From: an uncultured Gemmiger sp.
GTDB lineage: Bacteria > Bacillota > Clostridia > Oscillospirales > Ruminococcaceae
Direction: 5' to 3'
Assembly (NCBI GenBank): GCA_944386225.1
Contig: CALXAH010000002.1
Location: 124,001-188,000, forward strand
DNA length: 64,000 bases
Each line of letters starts with the position of its first letter. Positions within the stretch are counted from its first letter, which is position 1. The position numbers and the translations under genes are program-made. The notes under the pieces were generated by a model. That model searched no databases, was not told the DNA's origin, and saw only the letters and a program-made list of their open reading frames with translations. This document shows, piece after piece, positions 32,700 through 40,191 of this stretch.

Positions 32700-33677
32700 A
32701 TGCCCACCACCCGACAGGCCCTGCTGGCGCTGCTCTGCGAACAGCCGGGGCAGGACATATCCGGCCAGGCCCTGGCCGACCGGCTGGGGGTAAGCCGGGC
32801 CGCGGTGCACAAGGCGGCGGCGGCTTTGCAGAAGCAGGGATACGCCATCCGGGCGGTGAGCGGCCGGGGCTACCGGCTGACCGTCGAAAGCGACTGCCTG
32901 ACCCGGGAGGAACTGGAACTGCTGTGGCCCCACCGGCCCTGCCGGGCATTGCCGCAGGTGGATTCCACCAACCGGGAGATGCGCCGGATGATTCTGGAGG
33001 GCGCGCCCCACGGCACGCTGGTGGTGGCCGGGGCCCAGACCGAGGGCCGGGGCCGGGCCGGCCGGGTGTTCGTCAGCCCGCCCGGCGGGGTGTACCTGAG
33101 CCTGCTGCTCTGCCCGCAGCCGGACACCCCCGGCGATGTGACCGCAGTGACCGCCGCGGCGGCTGTGGCGGCGGCCCGGGCGGTGGAGGCGCTGTGCGGG
33201 CGACAGCTGCGGATCAAGTGGGTGAACGACCTGTACTGGCAGGGCCGCAAGGTGGGCGGCATCCTGACCGAGGGGCTGCTGGATATGGAGAGCGGCCGGC
33301 CCAGCCATGTGGTAGTGGGCATCGGGCTGAACCTGCGCACCCCCGCCGGCCTGCTGGCCGACACACCGGGGGCGGGCAGCCTGTTCCCGGACGGGACGGC
33401 CCCCTGCGGCCGGGCCCGGCTGGCGGCGGCCATTGCCGAAGAACTGCTGCACTGGGACGGCTCCCCCGCCTGGTGGGAGGAATACCGGGCCCGCAGCCTG
33501 GTGCTGGGGCACTGGCTTACCGTAACCGAACCCACCGGCCATACCTACACCGCCCTGGCCCGGGCCATCGACGATGAGGGGCGGCTGGTGGTACAGCTGC
33601 CCGGCGGCGGGGTGCGGGCGCTGCGCAGCGGCGAAGTGCGCACCCGGCCCGCGCCCCGGCCCGGCGAATCATTTTAA
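32700..33677 (+). CDS. birA: Biotin-protein ligase with N-terminal winged helix (BirA)
   Basis: BirA activates biotin as biotinyl-5'-AMP and attaches it to biotin carboxyl carrier proteins. The winged HTH (about residues 1-60: QALADRLGVSRAAVHKAAAALQKQGYAIRAVSGRGYRL) allows repression of biotin genes. The ligase domain has VDSTNREM, EGRGRAGRVFVSPPGGVYLSLLL (the biotin/AMP loop GRGRxGR) and KWVNDLYWQGRKVGGILTE, then the small C-terminal domain. The 325-residue size fits bifunctional BirA. ATG at 32700 follows AAAGGAGG. bioY follows after 18 bp, so ligase and transporter are co-expressed. Confidence 0.94.
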   Translation: MPTTRQALLALLCEQPGQDISGQALADRLGVSRAAVHKAAAALQKQGYAIRAVSGRGYRLTVESDCLTREELELLWPHRPCRALPQVDSTNREMRRMILEGAPHGTLVVAGAQTEGRGRAGRVFVSPPGGVYLSLLLCPQPDTPGDVTAVTAAAAVAAARAVEALCGRQLRIKWVNDLYWQGRKVGGILTEGLLDMESGRPSHVVVGIGLNLRTPAGLLADTPGAGSLFPDGTAPCGRARLAAAIAEELLHWDGSPAWWEEYRARSLVLGHWLTVTEPTGHTYTALARAIDDEGRLVVQLPGGGVRALRSGEVRTRPAPRPGESF

Positions 33678-33695
33678 TTGTATGGAGGAATCCCT

Positions 33696-34223
33696 ATGAA
33701 AACCGCAAGCAAGACCCGTCAGCTTACCACCGCGGCCCTGTGCGCCGCCCTGCTCTGTGTGGTTGCCCCCTGGAGCATCGTGATCGGCCCCATCAGCCTG
33801 ACCCTGGCGGTGTTCGGGGTGTTCTTTGCCGGGGCGATGCTGGCCTCCCCCGGCATGGCCGCCGCCGCGGTGCTGGTGTATATGGCGCTGGGCGCGGTGG
33901 GCCTGCCGGTGTTCAGCAACAACATGGGCGGCGCCCAGGTGCTGGTGGGGGTCACCGCCGGGTTCCTCTGGGCGTATCCGGTAATGGCGGCCATCCTGGC
34001 GGCGGCCTGCCGCCGCTGGCAGGGTCTGCTGCCCCGGCTGGGCGCGGTGCTGCTGGCCCAGCTGGTGTGCTACGCGCTGGGCACCGCCTGGTTCATGTTC
34101 GTAATGAAGATGGGCCTTCTGCCCAGCCTGACCGCCTGCGTGTTCCCCTTTATCCTGCCGGATTTCCTCAAAGGTCTGGCAGCGGTGCTGCTGGCCCGGG
34201 GTCTGCGTGCCCGGCTGGGCTGA
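33696..34223 (+). CDS. bioY: Biotin transporter substrate-binding component BioY
   Basis: BioY is the S component of the biotin ECF transporter. The 175-residue membrane protein has six hydrophobic segments and the family pattern near GPISLTLAVFGVFFAGAMLASPGMAAAAVLVYMALGAVGLPVFSN followed by GGAQVLVGVTAGFLWAYP. It needs the EcfA1-A2-T module encoded elsewhere, or works alone as some BioY proteins do. No biotin synthesis genes are seen here, in line with reliance on uptake. ATG at 33696 follows GGAGGA; a TTG six codons upstream is less likely. Confidence 0.92.
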   Translation: MKTASKTRQLTTAALCAALLCVVAPWSIVIGPISLTLAVFGVFFAGAMLASPGMAAAAVLVYMALGAVGLPVFSNNMGGAQVLVGVTAGFLWAYPVMAAILAAACRRWQGLLPRLGAVLLAQLVCYALGTAWFMFVMKMGLLPSLTACVFPFILPDFLKGLAAVLLARGLRARLG

Positions 34224-34238
34224 ACCGCCTGCTTTTCC

Positions 34239-34273
34239 CGCCCCGGACGGCCTATCCGTCCGGGGCGTTTTTT
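34239..34273 (+). terminator. Terminator of birA-bioY
   Basis: CGCCCCGGACGG and CCGTCCGGGGCG form a perfect 12-bp stem with a CCTAT loop, followed by six T. Confidence 0.92.
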
Positions 34274-34288
34274 GGTTCCAGCCGCGCG

Positions 34289-34317
34289 TTGACAGACCGG
34301 TAACAGGGTGGTATAGT
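34289..34317 (+). promoter_or_regulatory. Promoter of the feo operon
   Basis: TTGACA (34289-34294), 17 bp, TATAGT (34312-34317). I see no clear Fur-box palindrome overlapping it. Confidence 0.8.
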
Positions 34318-34369
34318 AGGTGGGTGAAAAAGGCGGAATCGCCACGATACGCGCGGAGGAGGACAGGGC

Positions 34370-36718
34370 ATGACACTGGATCAATTGCATGTGGGGGAAA
34401 GCGGCATTATCCGGGCCGTAGGCGGCCAGGGGGCGCTGCGGCGTCACTTTTTTGATATGGGGCTGACCCCCGGCACCTGGGTGACCCTGCGCAAAACGGC
34501 CCCCATGGGGGACCCGGTGGAGCTGGAGCTGCGGGGGTACGAACTGACCCTGCGGCTGGCCGACGCCGCCGACATCACCATTGAAAAGATGGATCTGCCC
34601 CTGCGGCGGGAGGCCGGCGCCGACCACCCGGAGGACACCGACCATCCCGGTCACGGCGAGGCGGCGTTCGCCCCCCGCAAAGGCGGCCGGGAACTGCCGG
34701 ACGGCGCCCCGCTGACCTTTGCGCTGGCGGGCAACCAGAACTGCGGCAAAACCACCCTGTTCAACCAGCTCACCGGCTCCAACCAGCACGTGGGCAACTT
34801 CCCCGGCGTGACGGTGGACCGGAAGGACGGCCAGATCCGCAAGCACCCGGAGGCCACGGTGGTGGATCTGCCGGGCATCTATTCCCTGTCCCCCTACTCC
34901 AACGAGGAGATCGTGACCCGGGATTTCCTGATCGGGCAGCATCCCCAGGGCATCATCAATATTGTGGATGCCACCAACATCGAGCGCAACCTGTACCTGA
35001 CCCTGCAGCTGATCGAGCTGGATATCCCCATGGTACTGGCGCTGAACATGATGGACGAGGTGCGCAGCGGCGGCGGCACCATCCTGGTGAACCGGCTGGA
35101 AGCGGAACTGGGCATCCCGGTGGTGCCCATCAGCGCCGCCAAGAACGAGGGTATCGACGAGCTGATCGCCCACGCCCTGCTGGTGGCCCGCCAGCAGCAG
35201 AAGCCCGGGCGGCTGGATTTCTGTTCCGGCGCGGTGCACCGGTGTATTCACGCCATCAGCCACCTGATTGAGGATCATGCCGAGCGGGCGCAGGTTCCGC
35301 CCCGGTTTGCCGCCACCAAGCTGGTGGAGGGCGACGCGCCCATGCTGGAACAGCTGGCCCTGAGCACCAACGAGAAGGAGCTCATGGAGCACGCCATCAC
35401 CGAAATGGAGGATGAACTGGGCACCGACCGGGAGGCCGCTCTGGCCGATATGCGGTACAGCTTTATCGAACAGCTGTGCGCCCACACGGTGGTCAAACCG
35501 GCGGAAAGCAAGGAAAAGGCCCGCAGCGTGGCCATGGACAAGGTGCTGACCAACAAATATCTGGCCCTGCCCATCTTCCTGGCCATCATGGGCTTTGTGT
35601 TCTGGGCCACCTTCGGGCCGGTGGGCAGTACCCTGAGCGACCTGTTCAGCGCAGGCATCGACTGGGTCACCGCCCGGTGCAGCGACGCGCTGCTTGCCTA
35701 CGGCATCAACCCGGTGGTGCATAGCCTGGTGATCGACGGCATCTTTGCCGGTGTGGGCAGCGTGCTGAGCTTCCTGCCCCTGATCGTGGTGCTGTTCTTC
35801 TTCCTGTCTTTGCTGGAGGATTCCGGCTACATGGCCCGGGTGGCTTTCGTCATGGACAAGCTGCTGCGCAAGCTGGGTCTGAGCGGCCGCAGCTTTGTGC
35901 CCATGCTGATCGGTTTCGGCTGCAGCGTGCCCGCCATCATGGCCACCCGCACCCTGTCCAGCGAACGGGACCGGAAGATGACCATTCTGCTGACCCCCTT
36001 CATGAGCTGCAGCGCCAAAATCCCCATCTACGCCATGTTCACCGCTGCCTTCTTTGCCAAATTCCAGGCAGGGGTGATGATCGGGCTGTACCTGCTGGGC
36101 ATCCTGGTGGGTGTGGTGTTCAGCCTGATTCTGAAAGCCACCGTTTTCAAGGGCGAACCGGTGCCTTTTGTGATGGAGCTGCCCAACTACCGGCTGCCCA
36201 GCGCCAAAAACGTGGGCCAGCTGATCTGGGACAAGGCCAAGGATTTTCTGACCCGCGCCTTTACCGTGATCTTCCTGGCGTCCATCCTGATCTGGTTTTT
36301 GCAGACCTTTGACGCCCGGCTGAACGTGGTCACCGACTCGTCCCAGAGCCTGCTGGCCATGCTGGGCGGGCTGCTGGCCCCGCTGTTTGCCCCCCTGGGC
36401 TTCGGCGACTGGCGGGTGGCCACCGCGCTGGTCACCGGCTTTACCGCCAAGGAGGCGGTGGTCAGCAACCTGGCGGTGCTTACCGGCTCCACCATGGCCA
36501 CCCTGCCCCAGAACCTGAGCAGCCTGTTCACCCCCTTCACCGCCTTTGTGTTCCTGGTGTTCACCCTGCTGTACACCCCCTGCGTGGCGGCTATCGCCGC
36601 CGTGCGCCGGGAGATGGGCAGCATCCGGGCCGCGCTGGTTGTGGTGGTGGAACAGTGCGCCATCGCCTGGGTGGTGGCGTTCCTGGTGCGCTGTATCGGG
36701 ATGCTTTTCATCGGATAA
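34370..36718 (+). CDS. feoB: FeoA-FeoB fusion ferrous iron transporter
   Basis: A 782-residue inner-membrane Fe(II) transporter. Residues 1-75 are a complete FeoA (SH3-like) domain (GESGIIRAVGGQGALRRHFFDMGLTPGTWVTLRKTAPMGDP). A His/Asp-rich linker (about 80-100) joins it to FeoB. The G domain has GNQNCGKTTLFNQLTG (G1), DLPGIYSLSPYS (G3) and NMMDE (G4). The membrane part has two Gate regions with SFVPMLIGFGCSVPAIMATRTL and a Cys-containing pore (PFMSCSAKIPIYA). FeoA is more often a separate gene. A Cys-rich partner follows 15 bp downstream. Confidence 0.95.
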   Translation: MTLDQLHVGESGIIRAVGGQGALRRHFFDMGLTPGTWVTLRKTAPMGDPVELELRGYELTLRLADAADITIEKMDLPLRREAGADHPEDTDHPGHGEAAFAPRKGGRELPDGAPLTFALAGNQNCGKTTLFNQLTGSNQHVGNFPGVTVDRKDGQIRKHPEATVVDLPGIYSLSPYSNEEIVTRDFLIGQHPQGIINIVDATNIERNLYLTLQLIELDIPMVLALNMMDEVRSGGGTILVNRLEAELGIPVVPISAAKNEGIDELIAHALLVARQQQKPGRLDFCSGAVHRCIHAISHLIEDHAERAQVPPRFAATKLVEGDAPMLEQLALSTNEKELMEHAITEMEDELGTDREAALADMRYSFIEQLCAHTVVKPAESKEKARSVAMDKVLTNKYLALPIFLAIMGFVFWATFGPVGSTLSDLFSAGIDWVTARCSDALLAYGINPVVHSLVIDGIFAGVGSVLSFLPLIVVLFFFLSLLEDSGYMARVAFVMDKLLRKLGLSGRSFVPMLIGFGCSVPAIMATRTLSSERDRKMTILLTPFMSCSAKIPIYAMFTAAFFAKFQAGVMIGLYLLGILVGVVFSLILKATVFKGEPVPFVMELPNYRLPSAKNVGQLIWDKAKDFLTRAFTVIFLASILIWFLQTFDARLNVVTDSSQSLLAMLGGLLAPLFAPLGFGDWRVATALVTGFTAKEAVVSNLAVLTGSTMATLPQNLSSLFTPFTAFVFLVFTLLYTPCVAAIAAVRREMGSIRAALVVVVEQCAIAWVVAFLVRCIGMLFIG

Positions 36719-36733
36719 ACGGAGGTTTTTTAT

Positions 36734-36886
36734 ATGGGTACCTGGATTGTTCTGGGCGTTGTGATTGTGGCGGCCATTGCCGCGCTGGTTTTTATCTGCA
36801 AAAACGGCGGCTGGGGCGGCTGCGGCGGTGACTGCGCCCACTGCGCCGGCTGCGACGCACAGAAAAAGCAACAGAACGGGCAGTAA
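36734..36886 (+). CDS. FeoB-associated Cys-rich membrane protein
   Basis: A 50-residue protein: one N-terminal membrane helix (about residues 3-21, WIVLGVVIVAAIAALVF), then a short tail with C22, C30, C34, C37 and C40 (GGCGGDCAHCAGC). Small Cys-rich proteins of this form commonly follow feoB in Firmicutes and are thought to help Fe(II) delivery, though this is unproven. It has a GGAGG ribosome-binding site directly after the feoB stop and is followed by a terminator, so it is the last gene of the feo operon. Confidence 0.88.
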   Translation: MGTWIVLGVVIVAAIAALVFICKNGGWGGCGGDCAHCAGCDAQKKQQNGQ

Positions 36887-36898
36887 CCGCCCGTACAC

Positions 36899-36933
36899 AA
36901 GCCCGCCGGAGCGTTGGCTCCGGCGGGCTTTTT
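36899..36933 (+). terminator. Terminator of the feo operon
   Basis: AAGCCCGCCGGAGC and its perfect complement form a 14-bp stem with a GTTG loop, followed by TTT. Confidence 0.9.
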
Positions 36934-37042
36934 CGTTGCATTTTTGTCCTCCATTGGCGTACATTTGTAACTTGAGTGAATCCACACGGGTGCGGGCGGC
37001 TCATTTTTGTGCAAAAGCCGCACTGTACCACAGTGCCGAAAT

Positions 37043-37057
37043 AGAGTATAATACTCT
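37043..37057 (+). promoter_or_regulatory. -10 box of serC embedded in a palindrome
   Basis: TATAAT (37047-37052) is the centre of AGAGTATAATACTCT, a perfect dyad with 7-bp arms. No good -35 lies 16-18 bp upstream (TGTACC). This may be an activator-dependent or repressed promoter for serCA; the dyad could also be chance. Confidence 0.5.
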
Positions 37058-37097
37058 GTATAAACCGCCGCGAGGCGAAAAAAAGGAGAGTTTGATC

Positions 37098-38180
37098 ATG
37101 GCACGAGTGTACAACTTCAGCGCAGGCCCTTCCATGCTGCCCGAACCGGTCCTGGAGATCGCACGGGATCAGCTGCTGGAATACGGATGTTCCGGCCAGT
37201 CCGTCATGGAGATGAGCCATCGAAGCAGTACCTTCGATGCCATCATCAAGGGCACCGAAGCGGCGCTGCGCCGGGTGCTGAACATTCCGGACAACTACAA
37301 GGTAGGCTTTATCCAGGGCGGCGCCTCTACCCAGTTCGCGATGGTGCCGATGAACCTGATGACCACCGGCCACGCCGACTACATTGTTACCGGCAACTTC
37401 TCGAACCGGGCCGCCAAGGAGGCCGCCAAGTTCGGCCAGGTGGACGTGGTAGCCTCCAGCAAGGACAAGAACTTCACCTACATTCCCGACCCGGACACCA
37501 TCGCCTATACCCCGGGCGCCAGCTACGTGCATATCTGCGAGAACAACACCATCTTCGGCACCCGCTACACCAAGCTGCCCCAGGTGCCCGGCGTACCGCT
37601 GGTGGCGGATATGTCCAGCTGCATCCTGAGCCGTCCCACCGATGTGAACCAGTACGGGCTGATCTACTTCGGCGTGCAGAAGAACGTGGCCCCCGCCGGC
37701 ATGGCCATTGCCATCGTGCGGGAGGATCTGCTGGGCAACGCGGGCCCCGCGGTGCCGGATATGCTCAACTACAAGACCCTGATCGACGCGGACAGCATGT
37801 ACAACACTCCGCCCTGCTGGTGCATCTACATGACCGGCCTAGTGCTGGACTGGATCGAGAACCAGGTGGGCGGTCTGGCCGAGATGGAAAAGCGCAACAA
37901 CGCCAAGGCGGCGGTACTGTACGATTATCTGGACAGCCAGGAGTTCTTCAAGAACCCGGTGGAAAAGGAATTCCGCAGCATCATGAACGTGACCTTTACC
38001 AGCCCCACCCCCGAGCTGGACAAGAAATTCTGCGCCGAAGCCGCAGCCGCCGGGTTCGTGAACCTGAAGGGCCACCGTTTGGTGGGCGGCATGCGCGCCT
38101 CCATCTACAACGCCATGCCTGCTGAGGGCGTGGCCAAGCTGGTGCAGTTCATGGAAGACTTCCGCAAGGCAAACGCGTAA
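37098..38180 (+). CDS. serC: Phosphoserine aminotransferase
   Basis: SerC converts 3-phosphohydroxypyruvate and glutamate to 3-phosphoserine, step two of serine synthesis, and can act in pyridoxine synthesis. The 360-residue class V aminotransferase starts YNFSAGPSMLPEPVLE, has EMSHRSSTF, GGASTQFAMVPMNL and the PLP lysine in IYFGVQKNVAPAGMAI, and ends VGGMRASIYNAMPAEGV. ATG at 37098 follows AAAAGGAG. serA lies 71 bp downstream. No serB is present in the window. Confidence 0.96.
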   Translation: MARVYNFSAGPSMLPEPVLEIARDQLLEYGCSGQSVMEMSHRSSTFDAIIKGTEAALRRVLNIPDNYKVGFIQGGASTQFAMVPMNLMTTGHADYIVTGNFSNRAAKEAAKFGQVDVVASSKDKNFTYIPDPDTIAYTPGASYVHICENNTIFGTRYTKLPQVPGVPLVADMSSCILSRPTDVNQYGLIYFGVQKNVAPAGMAIAIVREDLLGNAGPAVPDMLNYKTLIDADSMYNTPPCWCIYMTGLVLDWIENQVGGLAEMEKRNNAKAAVLYDYLDSQEFFKNPVEKEFRSIMNVTFTSPTPELDKKFCAEAAAAGFVNLKGHRLVGGMRASIYNAMPAEGVAKLVQFMEDFRKANA

Positions 38181-38251
38181 AAACCGTGAAAAGTTCGGCG
38201 GCGCCGATTGACAGCCCGGCGCCGCCGTCATACTATAAAGGAGTGTGGAGC

Positions 38252-39415
38252 ATGTTTACCATCAAGACCCTCAACAGCATCTCGGCCGCGGGGCTTTCCA
38301 AGCTCTCGGCCAATCTTTTCCGGGTGGACAACGACTGCGACGAGCCCCAGGGTATCCTGGTGCGCAGCGCCAAGATGCATGATATGACCCTGCCCGACAG
38401 CCTGCTGGCCATCGCCCGGGCGGGCGCGGGGGTGAACAATATTCCCCTGGACAAATGCAGCCAGCAGGGCATTGTGGTCTTTAACACCCCGGGCGCCAAC
38501 AGCAACGCGGTGGCCGAACTGGCCATCGGCGGTCTGGTGCTGGCCAGCCGCAACCTGGCTCCGGCGCTGGCCTGGGCCGCCGGCCTCAAGGGCCAGGGCG
38601 ACGCGGTGGGCGCGCTGGTGGAAAAGGGCAAGAGCCAGTTTGTGGGCCCGGAACTGCGGGGCAAGTCCCTGGGTGTGATCGGCCTGGGCGCCATTGGCGT
38701 CAAGGTGGCCAACGACGCGGTGCATCTGGGCATGGACGTGTATGGCTATGACCCCTACATCTCGGTGGAGGCCGCCTGGAATCTGAGCCGCAGTGTTATA
38801 CGATGTGTAAATCTCAACGACATTATTACAAAATGTGACTACATTACCCTGCATCTGCCCTTAAACAACCAGACCCGCGGCTTCCTGAACGCCACCACCC
38901 TGGCCGGCTGCAAGCCGGGCGTGCGGGTGCTGAACTTTGCCCGGGGCGAACTGGTGGACAACGCCGCCATCCTCGGCGCGCTGGAGCAGGGCAAGGTGGC
39001 CACCTATGTGACCGACTTCCCCTGCGAGGAGTTGCTGGGTGTGCCGGGCGTGGTGGCGCTGCCCCATCTGGGCGCCTCCACCCCCGAGAGCGAGGACAAC
39101 TGCGCGGTGATGGCCGCCGAGGAGATCGCGGACTATCTGCTCAACGGCAACATCGCCAACAGTGTCAACCTGCCCAACGTGAGCCAGCCCCGGGCGGCCG
39201 GGCGGCGCATCTGCGTGATCCACAAGAACGAGCCCGGTCTGATCAGCGCGATCACCACCGTGACCACCCAGGCCGGCCTGAATATTGAGAACATGGTGAA
39301 CAAGAGCAAGAAGGATATGGCCTATACCATGCTGGATGCCACCGGCCCTGTCAGCCGGGATCTGGAGCAGCAGATGGCCGCCATCCCGGCGGTGGTGCGG
39401 GTCCGCATCCTGTAA
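38252..39415 (+). CDS. serA: D-3-phosphoglycerate dehydrogenase with C-terminal ACT domain
   Basis: SerA oxidises 3-phosphoglycerate to 3-phosphohydroxypyruvate with NAD+, the first serine-specific step. The 387-residue protein has the substrate part with AIARAGAGVNNIPLDKC, the Rossmann motif LGVIGLGAIGVKVAND (about residues 141-156), the catalytic Arg and Glu in NFARGELVD and FPCEELLG, and His in LPHLGASTPESEDN. A C-terminal ACT domain (about 318-387, RRICVIHKNEPGLISAITT) suggests serine feedback. It forms an operon with serC. A short AT-rich patch near 38793-38850 stands out from the GC-rich surroundings. Confidence 0.95.
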   Translation: MFTIKTLNSISAAGLSKLSANLFRVDNDCDEPQGILVRSAKMHDMTLPDSLLAIARAGAGVNNIPLDKCSQQGIVVFNTPGANSNAVAELAIGGLVLASRNLAPALAWAAGLKGQGDAVGALVEKGKSQFVGPELRGKSLGVIGLGAIGVKVANDAVHLGMDVYGYDPYISVEAAWNLSRSVIRCVNLNDIITKCDYITLHLPLNNQTRGFLNATTLAGCKPGVRVLNFARGELVDNAAILGALEQGKVATYVTDFPCEELLGVPGVVALPHLGASTPESEDNCAVMAAEEIADYLLNGNIANSVNLPNVSQPRAAGRRICVIHKNEPGLISAITTVTTQAGLNIENMVNKSKKDMAYTMLDATGPVSRDLEQQMAAIPAVVRVRIL

Positions 39416-39448
39416 AGTGGATTGCCTGTTCACCGGAAAGAGTGAACT

Positions 39449-40144
39449 GTGCAAGACAAATCTCATCCGCGCCCCCGGGCCAAAAAGCGCTGGCTGATCC
39501 TGCTGGTGCTGCCCCCGGCGGCGCTGACCGCTCTGGGCCTGATCTTCTGGGGGCAGCTGCGGGGGCTCACCGCCACCCAGCTGCTGCATTATCTGCCGGC
39601 CAATCTGCCGCTGGCCGCGCTCAGCCTGATCGGCCTGCACGGGCTCAAATCCCTGAGCCTGGTGTTTCCATTGGCGGTGCTGCAGGTGGCGGGCGGGCTG
39701 CTGCTGCCCACCGGCTGGGCCTTTGCGGTGAATCTGGCGGGCATGCTGGTCAGTTTGTCCCTGCCCTACGGGGTGGGGCGCTTCACCGGCAACCAGCTGT
39801 GGCACTGGCTCTGCGCCCGCTTTCCCCGGCTGCGGGCCATCGAGCGGTTCGAGGCGAGCAACAACCTGCTGTTTGCCGCGATCCTGCGGCTGGTGGACGT
39901 GCTGCCTTTCGATCTGGTCAGCTGGTATCTGGGAAGCACCGGGGTGGCCTACGGGCCCTATCTGCTGGGTTCGGTGATCGGCAATCTGGCCGACATGGTC
40001 ATGAACACCTGGCTGGGCATCGCCCTGGGGGACGGGCTGGACTGGCGGCAGCTGTTTTTGTGGCTGGTGCTCAAGATCATCAGTCTGCTGGCCGCCCGCG
40101 CGCTGAACCGCAAGGTCAACGAGCGATGCCAGAAAACCGAGTAA
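39449..40144 (+). CDS. TVP38/TMEM64 (VTT/DedA-like) membrane protein
   Basis: A 231-residue membrane protein of the VTT domain superfamily, which includes DedA lipid flippases and TVP38. Hydrophobic segments lie near residues 15-35, 53-75, 80-105, 115-125, 143-165 and 175-200. The SNARE-associated-type core is seen as GWAFAVNLAGMLVSLSLPYGVGRFTG and ILRLVDVLPFDLVSWYLGSTGVAYGPYLLGSVIG. The start is GTG after a GGAAAG stretch, 33 bp after serA, so it may be read from the serine operon although no pathway link is evident. Confidence 0.82.
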   Translation: MQDKSHPRPRAKKRWLILLVLPPAALTALGLIFWGQLRGLTATQLLHYLPANLPLAALSLIGLHGLKSLSLVFPLAVLQVAGGLLLPTGWAFAVNLAGMLVSLSLPYGVGRFTGNQLWHWLCARFPRLRAIERFEASNNLLFAAILRLVDVLPFDLVSWYLGSTGVAYGPYLLGSVIGNLADMVMNTWLGIALGDGLDWRQLFLWLVLKIISLLAARALNRKVNERCQKTE

Positions 40145-40146
40145 GA

Positions 40147-40191
40147 ACAAACGGGAAGAGCGCACTGCGAAGCGCGCTCTTCCCGTTTGTC
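40147..40191. terminator. Bidirectional terminator between the VTT gene and lacZ
   Basis: ACAAACGGGAAGAGCGC and its perfect complement form a 17-bp stem with an 8-nt loop between two convergent genes. The T-tracts are short, so termination in both directions is inferred from the strong stem and position. Confidence 0.75.
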
